Below, in pieces: positions 47,147 to 58,231 of a stretch of 64,000 bases of DNA. The stretch is taken from assembly GCA_902778275.1 (NCBI GenBank), contig CACYXE010000006.1:23282-87281 (forward strand). The letters are read 5' to 3'. The translations under genes were made by a program, and so were the position numbers. Origin of the DNA: Oscillospiraceae bacterium (GTDB lineage Bacteria; Bacillota; Clostridia; Oscillospirales; Oscillospiraceae). Each line of letters begins with the position of its first letter. The first letter of the stretch is position 1. Below the pieces are notes generated by a model, which was given only the letters and a program-made list of their open reading frames with translations, did not search any database and was not told where the DNA came from.

Positions 47147-48673
47147 ATGCGTTTTCGCAACATGGTGATCTTGTTTCTCCTGCTGAGCCTTCTGCTGCTC
47201 AGCGGCTGCGCGGCCAGGACGCTGGAGCTGTCTGGCGGGAAGATCCCGCTGACGGCAGAGGAGCTGGTCATGGTCGTCACGCCGGAGGATCTGGATCAGC
47301 TGGGCGCGCTGACCGGGCTGAAATCCGCGGATTTCAGCGGAAGCGCCTGTTATGAGGAGCTTTTGGCCTGGGCGCAGGCCCACCCGGATGTGGACATGCG
47401 CTACACGGTCGACTTCCCCGACGGCACCCAGGTGGACAACCGCGCGGAGAAGCTGGACCTGAGCTCCCTGTCCGCCAGGCAGAAGGAGGAGGCGGCGCCG
47501 CTGCTGCGGTATCTGCCCGCGCTGCGCAGCGTCACGCTCAGCGGGAAGGAAACCGTCTCCCCGGAGCTGTTGGCAAAAGTTACGGAGGTCCGGCCGGACG
47601 TGGATTACCGCTTCACGCTACCGCTGCTGAAGGGCACCGTGGATTCCGGGATCAAAAAGCTCTCCTTTATCGGGCATGGCCGATGGGACGTCGAAGCCCT
47701 GGAGGAAGTACTTCCCTATCTGAAAGCCCTGCGCGCCGTGGATCTGGGCAACGAGGAGAGCAGTCCCCTGCTGACATGGAAAGAAATCGCCACCCTGCAG
47801 AGTCTGCGGCCGGATGTGGAGTTTTCCTATGGTTTTTCCCTCTATGGCCGGGAATTCACCACCCTGGACGAGACCATGGACTTCTCCCACGTCAAACTGC
47901 GCGATAAGGGCGAGGCGGTCTGGCGGGTGCTTCCCTGCATGCAGCGCTTGAAGATGCTGGATATGGACTCCTGCGGCATCGACAACGAGACCATGGCCGC
48001 CATCCGGGATCAGTACCCGGAGGTAAACGTGGTCTGGCGGGTCTGGTTCGGCGACATCTACAGCGAACGGACGGACGCCATCAAGATCCTGGCCTCCAAC
48101 CCCGGCGTGGGCGGCAACCTGCGTCCGGGCACTTACGAAAATCTGAAATATTTTACCAAGCTGAAATATATCGACGTGGGCCATCAGCCCTTGATGGACG
48201 ACATTTCCTTTGTCTCCTATATGCCGGATCTGGAGGTGGCCATTCTGGCCATGGGCTGTTGGGAGGACTGCACGCCCCTGGCCTCCTGCCCGCATCTGGA
48301 ATTTCTGGAGATCCAGACCACCAAGGTGAAGGATATCTCCCCGCTGGCCGGCCTCAAGGAGCTGCGGCATCTGAACCTGGGCCACCTCTTTGAGTTGACG
48401 GATATCACGCCCATCTACGGCCTGGACCTGGAGCGGCTGTGGATCGGCATGATGACCCCCGTCCCCACCGAGCAGGTGGAGGAATATCAGCGCCTGCACC
48501 CCAACTGCGTGATCGAAACGGAGGCCTACGACCCCCACCACATGTGGCGCTGGATCGGCATCGACGACGCGGGCAACCCCATCCGTCATCCCCGTTACGA
48601 TCTGCTGGTAAAGCAATTCGGCTACGATTCGGGGGGCTATTCCTTCGAGTGGCTGGAGGACCGGGGTTGGTAA
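47147..48673 (+). CDS. Leucine-rich-repeat lipoprotein, paralog 3
   Basis: 508 residues with a compact lipoprotein signal (MRFRNMVILFLLLSLLLLSGC, lipobox LLSGC; 21 residues, so given as FRNMVILFLLLSLLLLSGC). The LRR body matches paralog 2 through its length (LKMLDMDSCGIDNETMAAIRD, VVWRVWFGDIY, YMPDLEVAILAMGCWED, ERLWIGMMTPVPTEQVEEY) and again ends near a Trp-rich segment (FEWLEDRGW). Conservation of paralogs 2 and 3 in tandem suggests recent duplication with surface diversification. The ligand is unknown. Confidence 0.85.
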   Translation: MRFRNMVILFLLLSLLLLSGCAARTLELSGGKIPLTAEELVMVVTPEDLDQLGALTGLKSADFSGSACYEELLAWAQAHPDVDMRYTVDFPDGTQVDNRAEKLDLSSLSARQKEEAAPLLRYLPALRSVTLSGKETVSPELLAKVTEVRPDVDYRFTLPLLKGTVDSGIKKLSFIGHGRWDVEALEEVLPYLKALRAVDLGNEESSPLLTWKEIATLQSLRPDVEFSYGFSLYGREFTTLDETMDFSHVKLRDKGEAVWRVLPCMQRLKMLDMDSCGIDNETMAAIRDQYPEVNVVWRVWFGDIYSERTDAIKILASNPGVGGNLRPGTYENLKYFTKLKYIDVGHQPLMDDISFVSYMPDLEVAILAMGCWEDCTPLASCPHLEFLEIQTTKVKDISPLAGLKELRHLNLGHLFELTDITPIYGLDLERLWIGMMTPVPTEQVEEYQRLHPNCVIETEAYDPHHMWRWIGIDDAGNPIRHPRYDLLVKQFGYDSGGYSFEWLEDRGW

Positions 48674-48710
48674 TTCCAATTTCTAAGGACATCCATGCGA
48701 AAGTTTTTTG

Positions 48711-48738
48711 ACCGCCCGTATTGACAAATACGGGCGGT
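48711..48738 (+). terminator. Terminator of the LRR cluster
   Basis: A perfect 12-bp stem (48711-48722 and 48727-48738) with a 4-base loop. Its second half lies within the pyrG promoter. Confidence 0.8.
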
Positions 48739-48749
48739 TGTTGTATGAT
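48721..48749 (+). promoter_or_regulatory. Promoter of pyrG
   Basis: TTGACA, 17 bases, TATGAT. The -35 box is the loop side of the preceding terminator. Confidence 0.82.
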
Positions 48750-48784
48750 TTTTCAGTAATTTCATGATGGTTTTTTCTTTTTGC

Positions 48785-50492
<1,708 letters not shown>

Positions 50493-50496
50493 GCGC

Positions 50497-51222
50497 ATGA
50501 GAGACTACAAGGAAGAATACGAAGGCCGGGTCGCCTATATCCGGGACCTGGTCAAGAGCAGCGGCGTGTCCGGCATCGTCTTTGGCAACTCCGGCGGCAA
50601 GGACAGCGCCCTGGTGGGCATCCTGTGCAAAGCCGCCTGTGACAATACCCTGGGCGTCATCATGCCCTGCGCCTCCAAGCGCAATTACGGGCAGGACGCG
50701 GACGACGGCCGGGCCTTGGCCGAGCAGTTCGGCATTGAGAGCCGCACCGTGGATCTGACCGCCGTGCGCGCGGCGGAGATGGCAGAGCTGGAAAAGGTGA
50801 CCACGCTCAATGACATGGCCGTCACCAACATCGCCCCGCGGCTGCGCATGACCACCCTTTACGCTATCGCCGCGGCGGAGAACCGCCTGGTGGCGGGCAC
50901 CGGCAACCGGAGCGAGGCCTATATGGGCTACTTCACCAAATGGGGCGACGGCGCTCACGATTTCAACCCCATCTCCGATCTGACGGCCACCGAGGTCTTT
51001 GAATTTCTGGAATACCTGAAGGCCCCCCGCTGCATCATCGACAAGGCCCCCTCCGCGGGCCTGTTCGACGGGCAGACCGACGAGGACGAGATGGGCGTGA
51101 CCTATAAGGCCATCGACGATTTCCTGCTCTACGGGACCGTGAACGATAAGGACAAGGCGGTCATCGACCGCTACCACAGCCGCAGCGAACACAAGCGCCG
51201 GCCCATCAACACCTACCGCTGA
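50497..51222 (+). CDS. nadE: Ammonia-dependent NAD synthetase
   Basis: 241 residues. It amidates nicotinic acid adenine dinucleotide to NAD. The ATP-pyrophosphatase loop GNSGGKDSALV (SGGKDS at 32-37) and LVAGTGNRSEAYMGYFTKWGDG (core GTGNRSE, the substrate loop) are diagnostic. There is no N-terminal nitrilase-like glutaminase domain, so free ammonia is the expected nitrogen source. It lies 4 bases after pyrG, with AAAAGGAG before the ATG. Confidence 0.95.
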   Translation: MRDYKEEYEGRVAYIRDLVKSSGVSGIVFGNSGGKDSALVGILCKAACDNTLGVIMPCASKRNYGQDADDGRALAEQFGIESRTVDLTAVRAAEMAELEKVTTLNDMAVTNIAPRLRMTTLYAIAAAENRLVAGTGNRSEAYMGYFTKWGDGAHDFNPISDLTATEVFEFLEYLKAPRCIIDKAPSAGLFDGQTDEDEMGVTYKAIDDFLLYGTVNDKDKAVIDRYHSRSEHKRRPINTYR

Positions 51223-51237
51223 AGGAGAGAACAGATC

Positions 51238-52515
51238 ATGCTTACATCCATTGTGGGAACCAACTGGGGCGACGAGGGCAAAGGCCGCATGGTGGACCTG
51301 CTCAGCGAGCGCTATGACATCGTCGTCCGCTACCAGGGCGGCAACAACGCCGGCCACACCGTGGTCAACGACAAGGGCAAATTCGTAATGAACCTGATGC
51401 CCTCCGGCATCCTGCGGGAGGACACCGCCAACGTGCTGGGCCCCGGCATCGTCATCGACCTGGAACACCTGCACGGCGAGGTGCAGCGCCTGCGCCAGGC
51501 GGGCATCGAGATCGCCCCCGGCCACCTGATCATCAGCGACCGGGCCACCATCTGCCTGCCTTATCACAAGCTGCTGGACGGTCTGGAGGAGGACCGCCTG
51601 GGCGACAAAAAGTTCGGCTCCACCCGCCGGGGCATCTCCCCGGTCTACGCCGACAAGTATATGAAGAAGACCATCCGCATGGGCGACCTGCTCCATTGGG
51701 ATACGCTGCGGGACCGGCTGGCCGGGATCCTGGAGTGGAAGAACCTGACGGTGGAGAAGGGCTACGGCCACGCGCCCATCCTGCTGGAGGAGATCATGGA
51801 CTGGCTGGAGCGCTACGGCCGCCCGGTGCTGCCCTATATCTGCGACACCACCGCCTATCTGAGCGAGGCCGTCAAGGCCGGCAAGTCCATCATTTTTGAG
51901 GCCCAGCTGGGCGCCCTGCGGGATATCGACTTCGGCATCTATCCCTACACCTCCGCCTCCACCACGCTGGCCGCCTACGCCCCCATCGGCGCAGGCATAC
52001 CCTTCGCCCACCTGGACGAGAGCATCGGCATCATGAAGGCCTATTCCAGCTGCGTGGGCGAGGGCCCCTTCACCTGCGAGCTGTTCGGCCCCGAGGCCGA
52101 CGCCCTGCGGGAAGCCGGCGGCGAATACGGCGCGGCCACGGGTCGCCCCCGCCGGGTGGGCGGCTTCGACGTGGTGGCCTCCCGCTACGGCGCGCTGATG
52201 CAGGGCTGCAGCTACATCGCCCTGACCAAGCTGGACGTGCTCAGCTACATGGACAGGATCCCCGTCTGCGCGGCCTATGAGCTGGGCGGGAAACGGATCG
52301 ACAGCTTCCCCGCCGACATCGACGATCTGGAGGCGGCAAAGCCCGTATACGAGTATCTGCCCGGCTTTGCCTGCGATATCAGCGCCTGCCGCAACGTGGA
52401 GGATCTGCCCGAAGCGGCGCTGGCCTATATCCGCTATATCGAGAAGGCCGTGGGCTGCCCCATCAAGTATGTCTCCGTGGGCGCTGAGCGCGACGCCTAT
52501 ATCACCATGTTTTAA
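51238..52515 (+). CDS. purA: Adenylosuccinate synthase
   Basis: 425 residues. It joins IMP and aspartate with GTP, the first step from IMP to AMP. The N-terminal GTNWGDEGKGRMVD (D12, catalytic base; K15), GGNNAGHTVV (catalytic H), FGSTRRGISPVYADKYMKKT and a C-terminal KLDVLSYMDRIPVC (guanine-binding KLD) mark the enzyme. It has the full family length. It lies 15 bases after nadE and 15 before guaA, placing both IMP branch enzymes in the same operon. Confidence 0.95.
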   Translation: MLTSIVGTNWGDEGKGRMVDLLSERYDIVVRYQGGNNAGHTVVNDKGKFVMNLMPSGILREDTANVLGPGIVIDLEHLHGEVQRLRQAGIEIAPGHLIISDRATICLPYHKLLDGLEEDRLGDKKFGSTRRGISPVYADKYMKKTIRMGDLLHWDTLRDRLAGILEWKNLTVEKGYGHAPILLEEIMDWLERYGRPVLPYICDTTAYLSEAVKAGKSIIFEAQLGALRDIDFGIYPYTSASTTLAAYAPIGAGIPFAHLDESIGIMKAYSSCVGEGPFTCELFGPEADALREAGGEYGAATGRPRRVGGFDVVASRYGALMQGCSYIALTKLDVLSYMDRIPVCAAYELGGKRIDSFPADIDDLEAAKPVYEYLPGFACDISACRNVEDLPEAALAYIRYIEKAVGCPIKYVSVGAERDAYITMF

Positions 52516-52530
52516 GAGAGGTTCGGAAGC

Positions 52531-54072
52531 TTGGAGAACCAGAAAGTATTGATCCTGGATTTCGGCGGCCAGTACAACCAGCTGATCGCCCGCCGGGTCC
52601 GGGAGTGCAGCGTATACTGCGAGGTCAAGCCCTATGATCTGCCCATCGAGGAGATCCGGCGCTTTGATCCCATCGGTATCATCTTCACCGGCGGCCCCAG
52701 CAGTGTCTATGAGGCGGGCTCCCCCCATCCCGACCCGGAGATCTTCCGGCTGGGTCTGCCCATCCTGGGCATCTGCTACGGCTGCCAGCTGCTGAGCCAC
52801 CACTTAGGCGGACAGGTCACCGCCGCCCAAGCGGATTCCGCCCGGGAGTACGGCAAGACGCCCACCCGCTTCGATGCCGACTGCCGGTTGTTCCGGGGCC
52901 TGCCGGAGGAGAGCGTCACCTGGATGAGCCACGGGGACTACATGGCCAAGGTCCCGGAGGGCTTCCGGCTGGTGGCCCGCTCCGAGGCCTGCCCCACCGT
53001 GGGCATCTGCGACGAGGAACGGGGCTTCTACGGCGTGCAGTTCCACCCGGAGGTGAATCACACCGAATACGGCAGGGAGATGCTGCGCAACTTCCTCTAT
53101 GGCGTCTGCGGCGCAAAGGGCGACTGGACCATGTCCGACTACAAGCGGGAGGCCATCCAGGCCGTCCGGGCCAAGGTGGGCGGCGGCAAGGTGCTGCTGG
53201 CCCTGTCCGGCGGCGTGGACTCTTCCGTAGCCGCCGCCCTGCTGGCCGAGGCCGTGGGATCGCAGCTGAGCTGCGTGTTCGTGGACCACGGGCTCATGCG
53301 CAAGAACGAGGGCGACGAGGTGGAGGCGGCCTTCTCCCGCTGGAACATCAACTTTGTGCGCGTCAACGCGGAGGAGCGGTTCCTGCGCCGTCTGGCCGGG
53401 GTGACCGAGCCGGAGGACAAGCGCAAAATCATAGGCGAGGAGTTCATCCGGGTCTTCGAGCAGGAGGCCAAAAAGATCGGCGCTGTGGATTATCTGGCTC
53501 AGGGCACCATCTACCCGGACGTGATCGAATCCGGCAGGGGCGACGCCGCTGTGATCAAGAGCCATCACAACGTAGGCGGCCTGCCGGACTATGTGGACTT
53601 CAAGGAGATCATTGAGCCGCTGCGCATGCTCTTCAAGGATGAGGTGCGCCAGCTGGGCCGGGAGCTTGGCTTGCCGGAATATCTGGTCACGCGCCAGCCC
53701 TTCCCCGGGCCGGGCCTTGGCATTCGGGTCATCGGGGAGATCACCCGGGAGAAGCTGGATATGCTCCGGGAGGCGGATTATATTTTCCGGGACGAGGTAG
53801 CCAGGGCGGGCCTTGCCGGGACCATGAGCCAGTACTTTGCCGCCCTGACCAACATGCGCTCCGTGGGCGTCATGGGCGATGGGCGCACCTACGACTATGC
53901 TGTGGCTCTGCGAAGCGTGCAGACCAGCGACTTCATGACCGCCGACTGGTCCCGCATCCCCTATGAGCTGCTGGACAAGGTGTCTGTACGCATCGTCAAC
54001 GAGGTGCGCGGCGTCAACCGGGTGCTCTACGACATCACCTCCAAGCCCCCCGCCACCGTGGAATTCGAATAA
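52531..54072 (+). CDS. guaA: GMP synthase (glutamine-hydrolysing), TTG start
   Basis: 513 residues. It aminates XMP to GMP. The N-terminal class I amidotransferase has its nucleophile in [11 protein letters not shown] (C82), with the H-E pair in QFHPEVNHT. The ATP-pyrophosphatase loop LSGGVDSSV follows at about residue 220, and the C-terminal dimerisation domain ends with the conserved [12 protein letters not shown] (KPPxTIEWE in homologues). The start codon is TTG at 52531 with GAGAGG 9 bases upstream. It is the last gene of the pyrG-nadE-purA-guaA run. Confidence 0.95.
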   Translation: MENQKVLILDFGGQYNQLIARRVRECSVYCEVKPYDLPIEEIRRFDPIGIIFTGGPSSVYEAGSPHPDPEIFRLGLPILGICYGCQLLSHHLGGQVTAAQADSAREYGKTPTRFDADCRLFRGLPEESVTWMSHGDYMAKVPEGFRLVARSEACPTVGICDEERGFYGVQFHPEVNHTEYGREMLRNFLYGVCGAKGDWTMSDYKREAIQAVRAKVGGGKVLLALSGGVDSSVAAALLAEAVGSQLSCVFVDHGLMRKNEGDEVEAAFSRWNINFVRVNAEERFLRRLAGVTEPEDKRKIIGEEFIRVFEQEAKKIGAVDYLAQGTIYPDVIESGRGDAAVIKSHHNVGGLPDYVDFKEIIEPLRMLFKDEVRQLGRELGLPEYLVTRQPFPGPGLGIRVIGEITREKLDMLREADYIFRDEVARAGLAGTMSQYFAALTNMRSVGVMGDGRTYDYAVALRSVQTSDFMTADWSRIPYELLDKVSVRIVNEVRGVNRVLYDITSKPPATVEFE

Positions 54073-54175
54073 CGATCCGTTTTCCCGGGATGCGCAGCGC
54101 TGCAGACAGGCCTTCTGTGGCTTTTCGTTCCGTCTACAACAGGTTCTTTCCGATTCATGAATGGAGGCTTGCCCC

Positions 54176-55054
54176 GTGTTTGAATTGATCCAGGTTTCCG
54201 AGCAGAGCTACTATATCCAAAGTCCCGCGAAAATCGGGCTCGTAAAGCTGGGCGGGCAGGACGTCTGCCTGATCGACAGCGGCAACGATAAAGACGCCGG
54301 GCGTAAGGTCCGACAGCTTCTCGAGCGGAACGGCTGGCATCTGAAAGCGATCTACAATACCCATTCCAACGCGGACCATATCGGCGGCAACCAGTATCTC
54401 CAGAAGCAGACCGGATGCAAGATCTACGCCCCGGGGATCGATTGCGCTTTCACCCGTTATCCTGTTTTGGAGCCCTCCTTTCTGTACGGCGGCTGGCCTT
54501 GCGGAGATCTGCGGCACAAATTTCTCATGGCGCAGCCGAGCGACGCGCAGGAGCTGACGCAGGATGTTATGCCGGAGGGCTTTCAGATCATCCCCCTGCC
54601 GGGCCATTTCTTCGATATGGTGGGTTTCCGCACGCCGGACGACGTGGTGTTTTTGGCCGATTGTCTGTCCAGCCGGGAGACGCTGGAGAAATATCGGATC
54701 GGCTTCATCTATGATGTGGCGGCCTATCTGAACACGCTGGAAACGGTCAAGACGATGCAGGCGAGAATCTTTGTCCCCTCGCACGCCAACGCCGCAGAGG
54801 AAATCGCGTCGTTGGCGCAATACAACATCGATACCGTGCTGGAGATCGCGGAAAAGATCGTCGACATTTGCAAAGAGCCGCAGTGCACGGAGGTCGTTTT
54901 GCAGCGGCTCTTTACGGACTATGGGCTGGCAATGAACTTTGAGCAGTATGTCTTGGTGGGCAACACCGTCCGCTCCTACCTTTCCTGGCTGAAAGACACA
55001 GGCAGATTGTCGGCGCGGTTTGAGAACAACATGCTGCTTTGGCAGCGGGTATAG
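54176..55054 (+). CDS. MBL-fold metallo-hydrolase (GTG start)
   Basis: 292 residues. The metallo-beta-lactamase fold is seen in LIDSGNDKDAGRKVRQLL, NTHSNADHIGGNQYL (metal motif with N for the second His: HSNADH), PLPGHFFDMVGF and DDVVFLADCLS. A C-terminal helical part (VLEIAEKIVDICKEPQ... LFTDYGLAMNFEQYVLVGNTVRSYL, broken) completes it. The HSNADH variant is common in Clostridia; the substrate is unknown. GTG at 54176 has GGAGG 8 bases upstream, so the in-frame ATG five codons earlier, which overlaps that box, was rejected. Base composition is lower in GC than neighbours. Confidence 0.85.
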   Translation: MFELIQVSEQSYYIQSPAKIGLVKLGGQDVCLIDSGNDKDAGRKVRQLLERNGWHLKAIYNTHSNADHIGGNQYLQKQTGCKIYAPGIDCAFTRYPVLEPSFLYGGWPCGDLRHKFLMAQPSDAQELTQDVMPEGFQIIPLPGHFFDMVGFRTPDDVVFLADCLSSRETLEKYRIGFIYDVAAYLNTLETVKTMQARIFVPSHANAAEEIASLAQYNIDTVLEIAEKIVDICKEPQCTEVVLQRLFTDYGLAMNFEQYVLVGNTVRSYLSWLKDTGRLSARFENNMLLWQRV

Positions 55055-55131
55055 CTTTCTTTGTCGAACCGCCCTTGAAAGGCGCCCCCTATACCACACA
55101 CAGGTTTTGAAGCCGCGGGCTTGTATCACAG

Positions 55132-55165
55132 AAAACGCCAAAGGGCAGCCGCTCTTTGGCGTTTT
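55132..55165 (+). terminator. Terminator of the MBL-fold gene
   Basis: A perfect 12-bp stem AAAACGCCAAAG with its complement (55132-55143 and 55154-55165), 10-base loop, A4/T4 ends. Confidence 0.85.
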
Positions 55166-55182
55166 CCTTATCCGCCGCCCTC

Positions 55183-55211
55183 TTGACCGGGGCGTCCGGG
55201 GCGTATATAAT
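55183..55211 (+). promoter_or_regulatory. Promoter of the metallophosphoesterase gene
   Basis: TTGACC, 17 bases, TATAAT, about 41 bases before the ATG at 55253. Confidence 0.82.
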
Positions 55212-55252
55212 TGATTGAGAACAATCTTTTTCCGCGTCTGCAGGAGCACTCT

Positions 55253-56575
55253 ATGAGAAAGAAACGCGTAAACCGCATATTGGATCAGTGCCAGGTCCTG
55301 ATGCTGGGGCTGGGGCTGCTGTGTGTGCTGGCCCTTCTGCTGCTGGTCAAGCCGGGCGCCGCGGACCCGGATCCCGGCCCTGTCGCCGCCGCGGCCACCA
55401 CGCCATTCCCTGCACCAGAGGGCCTGCGGATCGCCGTGGGCTCAGACCTGCATCTGGACCCGGACCACGAGGGCCAGGCCGGCGGCGGGCACGTCTCCTA
55501 TAATCTGGAGCTGGCGGACGCCCTGTTGTGGGACGCCAAAGAGCAGGGGGCGGAGATGATCCTGCTGACGGGCGACCTGGTCAACGGCGGCAAGCCCCAC
55601 CGGCACCGGGCCCTTGCGGAAAAGCTGCACGCGGCCGAGGCGGAGGGCCTGAGCGTCTATGTGCTGCCGGGCAACCACGACCTGGCCCCCATCGGCCAGC
55701 GGGACTTCGCCGCGCTCTACGCCGACTTCGGCTATGACGAAGCCTGCAGCCGGGACGCCGCCTCTCTCAGCTACTGCGTCAAACGGGAGGGCCTGATGCT
55801 GCTAATGATGGACACCGCAGGCTACAGCGTCAGCGCCATCGACCTGCCCGGCGCCCCGGGCAGCGACAGGGACGACGCTTTTCTGACAGAGGAGACCCTT
55901 CGCTGGGCGGAGGGTCTGCTGCGCCAGGCACAGGATGAGGGCCTGCGGGTCCTCGCCGCCGGGCATTACAATCTGCTGCCGGAGATCTGCCAGACCCCGG
56001 GCAGCGGCTTTCATGTGGAAAACGGGCGGCGCTTTGCCGAACTGCTGCGGGCATACGGTGTGCCGCTCTATCTCAGCGGCCACATGCATGTGCCCGCGGT
56101 GTACCAGGCAGAGGGACTGACCGAGCTGTTGACCGGCTATCTGCTCTCCTACCCCACCGCCTACAGCATCCTGGACATGACAGACAGCGGTCTGCGCTAT
56201 ACGCCCCGTCGGATCGACGTGGACGCCTGGGCCCGGCAGGCCGGGCAGACCGACCCCGCGCTGACGCATTTTGCCCAATGGCAGCAGGAGGGGCTGCGCA
56301 GCTATTCCACTGCCAACGTGGAATACATGACCCAGCGAAACCCCTTGAACAAGACGGAGGCCGGGCAGGCCGCCGACTTCTTCTACGCCGCCATGGACGC
56401 CTATTGGAGCGGGACGCTGATCCAGCAGCGGTCAGCGCTGGAGGCCATGCCCGGCTATGCTCCCTTCTTCCGCTGCGCCAAGGGCTACGCCTACGGCTGG
56501 TGGCTGAGAGATCTGATGGAGAACAGCTCGCCCCTGCTCTCAGGCTTCACATTGGATCTGGAACCGCTTTCCTGA
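55253..56575 (+). CDS. Membrane-anchored metallophosphoesterase
   Basis: 440 residues. One N-terminal helix (VLMLGLGLLCVLALLLLV, about 15-33) anchors an extracytoplasmic calcineurin-like phosphoesterase: AVGSDLHLDPDH, LLTGDLVNGG, LPGNHDLAP, AAGHYNLLPE and LSGHMHVPAVY supply the metal ligands in order. About 140 residues after the core form a helical tail typical of these clostridial proteins. The substrate is unknown. AGGAG lies 6 bases before the ATG; the frame open further upstream would place the start inside the promoter. Confidence 0.87.
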   Translation: MRKKRVNRILDQCQVLMLGLGLLCVLALLLLVKPGAADPDPGPVAAAATTPFPAPEGLRIAVGSDLHLDPDHEGQAGGGHVSYNLELADALLWDAKEQGAEMILLTGDLVNGGKPHRHRALAEKLHAAEAEGLSVYVLPGNHDLAPIGQRDFAALYADFGYDEACSRDAASLSYCVKREGLMLLMMDTAGYSVSAIDLPGAPGSDRDDAFLTEETLRWAEGLLRQAQDEGLRVLAAGHYNLLPEICQTPGSGFHVENGRRFAELLRAYGVPLYLSGHMHVPAVYQAEGLTELLTGYLLSYPTAYSILDMTDSGLRYTPRRIDVDAWARQAGQTDPALTHFAQWQQEGLRSYSTANVEYMTQRNPLNKTEAGQAADFFYAAMDAYWSGTLIQQRSALEAMPGYAPFFRCAKGYAYGWWLRDLMENSSPLLSGFTLDLEPLS

Positions 56576-56608
56576 ACGGGACGAAAACCTGCGGGTCTTC
56601 GTCCCGTT
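56575..56608 (+). terminator. Terminator of the metallophosphoesterase gene
   Basis: A perfect 11-bp stem (56575-56585 and 56598-56608) with a 12-base loop, followed by TTCTTCTTTTC. It overlaps the stop codon. Confidence 0.8.
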
Positions 56609-56621
56609 TTCTTCTTTTCGG

Positions 56622-56650
56622 TTGCAAAAAGCGTCCGTTTCGTTTATGAT
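56622..56650 (+). promoter_or_regulatory. Promoter of yjjI-yjjW
   Basis: TTGCAA, 17 bases, TATGAT, about 39 bases before the ATG at 56690. Confidence 0.75.
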
Positions 56651-56689
56651 AGTAAGGCAACCCAAATGTGTTTTACGGAGGTGTCCTCT

Positions 56690-58231
56690 ATGAGACCGAT
56701 CACCATGGAAGAGGTCGAACTGCGCCGGCAGGAGATCCTCGACACGATAAAAGACCCCACTGCTTCCCATGAGCAGAAGGTGACTTATCTGGCCCGTCAC
56801 GCGGAGAATTTCATGACCGTGCTGGACGAGCCGGCGGAGCTGGACGAGCTGATGCGCTGCGAACAGGAAGTGCGCTGTATCTGCAACCTGTTCGAGGGTG
56901 ACGCCCCGTACCGCCCCCGCTACATCACGCCGGACTATCCCAAGTTCCTGCGCCAAGGCAGCCGCTTCCTGCAGCTGGATCCCCCCAAGGATCTGTTTGA
57001 GGTGTTCAACAGCCTGATGATCCTGTACCATAACGTGCCGTCCATCACCAATTACCCGGTGTTCATCGGCGATCTGGACCAGCTGCTGGAGCCCTACTGT
57101 GAGGGGCTGGATGACGAGACCATCAAAAAGGCCCTGCGCCTGTTTCTGATCCAGGTGGACCGCACCATCCTGGACTCCTTCTGCCACGCCAACATCGGCC
57201 CCAGGGCCTCCCGCGTGGGCCTGCTGCTGATGCAGGTGGAGTCGGAGCTGGAGAACGCCGTGCCCAACCTGACCATGCGGGTGGCCGAGGACACGCCGGA
57301 TGATTTTCTGCTGGCGGGCATCGACTGCGCCCTGCACAGCGCCAAGCCCAGCTTTGCCAACGACGCCATGTTTCGCGCCGAGCTGGGGGATCGCTACTGC
57401 ATCGCCAGCTGCTACAACGGTCTCATAAAGGGCGGCGGCTCCTACACGCTCTGCCGTCTGCTCCTGTCGGGCATCGCCAAGCGCGCCGCAAACATCGCTG
57501 ACTTCAAGGAAAAGCAGCTGCCCTTTGTCATGGACGTGATGGCCCGCTATATGGACGCGCGCATCAAGTTCCTGGTGGAGGAAAGCGGCTGGTTCGAGAA
57601 CAGCTTCCTGGCCAAGGAGGGTCTGGTGGACCGGAAGAACTTCACCGCCATGTTCGGCCTGGTAGGCCTGGCCGAGTGCGTGAACCTGCTGATGGAGAAG
57701 GAGGGCAAGAACTGCCGCTTCGGCCACAGCGAGGAGGCCGACCGGCTGGGCGTGGAGATCATGGATCTGATCGACGCCTTCAACAAGGCCCATGTGAACC
57801 CCTACTGCGAGGTCACCGACGGCCACTTCCTGCTGCACGCCCAGGTGGGTATCGACTCCGACCATGGTACCAGCCCCGGCACCCGCATCCCCATCGGCGA
57901 GGAGCCGGACGAGCTGATCGACCACCTGAAGAACATCAGCCTGTTCCACAAGTACTTCCCCTCCGGCACCGGCGATATCTTCCCGGTGGACCTGACGGTA
58001 CACCGCAACCCCCATTACATACTGGACATCATCCGCGGCGCCATGAAAATGGACATCCGCTATCTCTCCTTCTACAGCAGCGATTCCGACGTGATCCGCG
58101 TCACCGGCTACCTGGTCAAACGCAGCGAGATGGAGAAGCTGGACAGCGGCGAAAACGTGCGTCAGAACACCACCGGCCTGGGTCTGGGGGCGGCCAAGAA
58201 CTGCAAGATCCTGGACCGGAGAGTGCGATGA
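56690..58231 (+). CDS. yjjI: YjjI-family glycyl-radical enzyme
   Basis: 513 residues, shorter than pyruvate formate-lyase (about 760) and of the length of YjjI. The glycyl-radical motif is IRVTGYLVKR with G473 near the C-terminus, and a likely active-site cysteine is C241 in IASCYNGLIKGGG. QNTTGLGLGAAKNCKILDRRVR (cut: TTGLGLGAAKNCKILDRRV) is the YjjI-type end. The activase gene overlaps its stop, as expected. YjjI enzymes are widespread in anaerobes, but their reaction is not known. The enzyme would be active only without oxygen. GGAGG lies 8 bases before the ATG. Confidence 0.92.
   Translation: MRPITMEEVELRRQEILDTIKDPTASHEQKVTYLARHAENFMTVLDEPAELDELMRCEQEVRCICNLFEGDAPYRPRYITPDYPKFLRQGSRFLQLDPPKDLFEVFNSLMILYHNVPSITNYPVFIGDLDQLLEPYCEGLDDETIKKALRLFLIQVDRTILDSFCHANIGPRASRVGLLLMQVESELENAVPNLTMRVAEDTPDDFLLAGIDCALHSAKPSFANDAMFRAELGDRYCIASCYNGLIKGGGSYTLCRLLLSGIAKRAANIADFKEKQLPFVMDVMARYMDARIKFLVEESGWFENSFLAKEGLVDRKNFTAMFGLVGLAECVNLLMEKEGKNCRFGHSEEADRLGVEIMDLIDAFNKAHVNPYCEVTDGHFLLHAQVGIDSDHGTSPGTRIPIGEEPDELIDHLKNISLFHKYFPSGTGDIFPVDLTVHRNPHYILDIIRGAMKMDIRYLSFYSSDSDVIRVTGYLVKRSEMEKLDSGENVRQNTTGLGLGAAKNCKILDRRVR

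Noticed and set aside
54176-55054. Loss of a metal ligand in the MBL-fold protein (HSNADH for HxHxDH)
   Set aside because: The Asn variant is, to my knowledge, common in this clostridial subfamily, so it is not treated as a defect.
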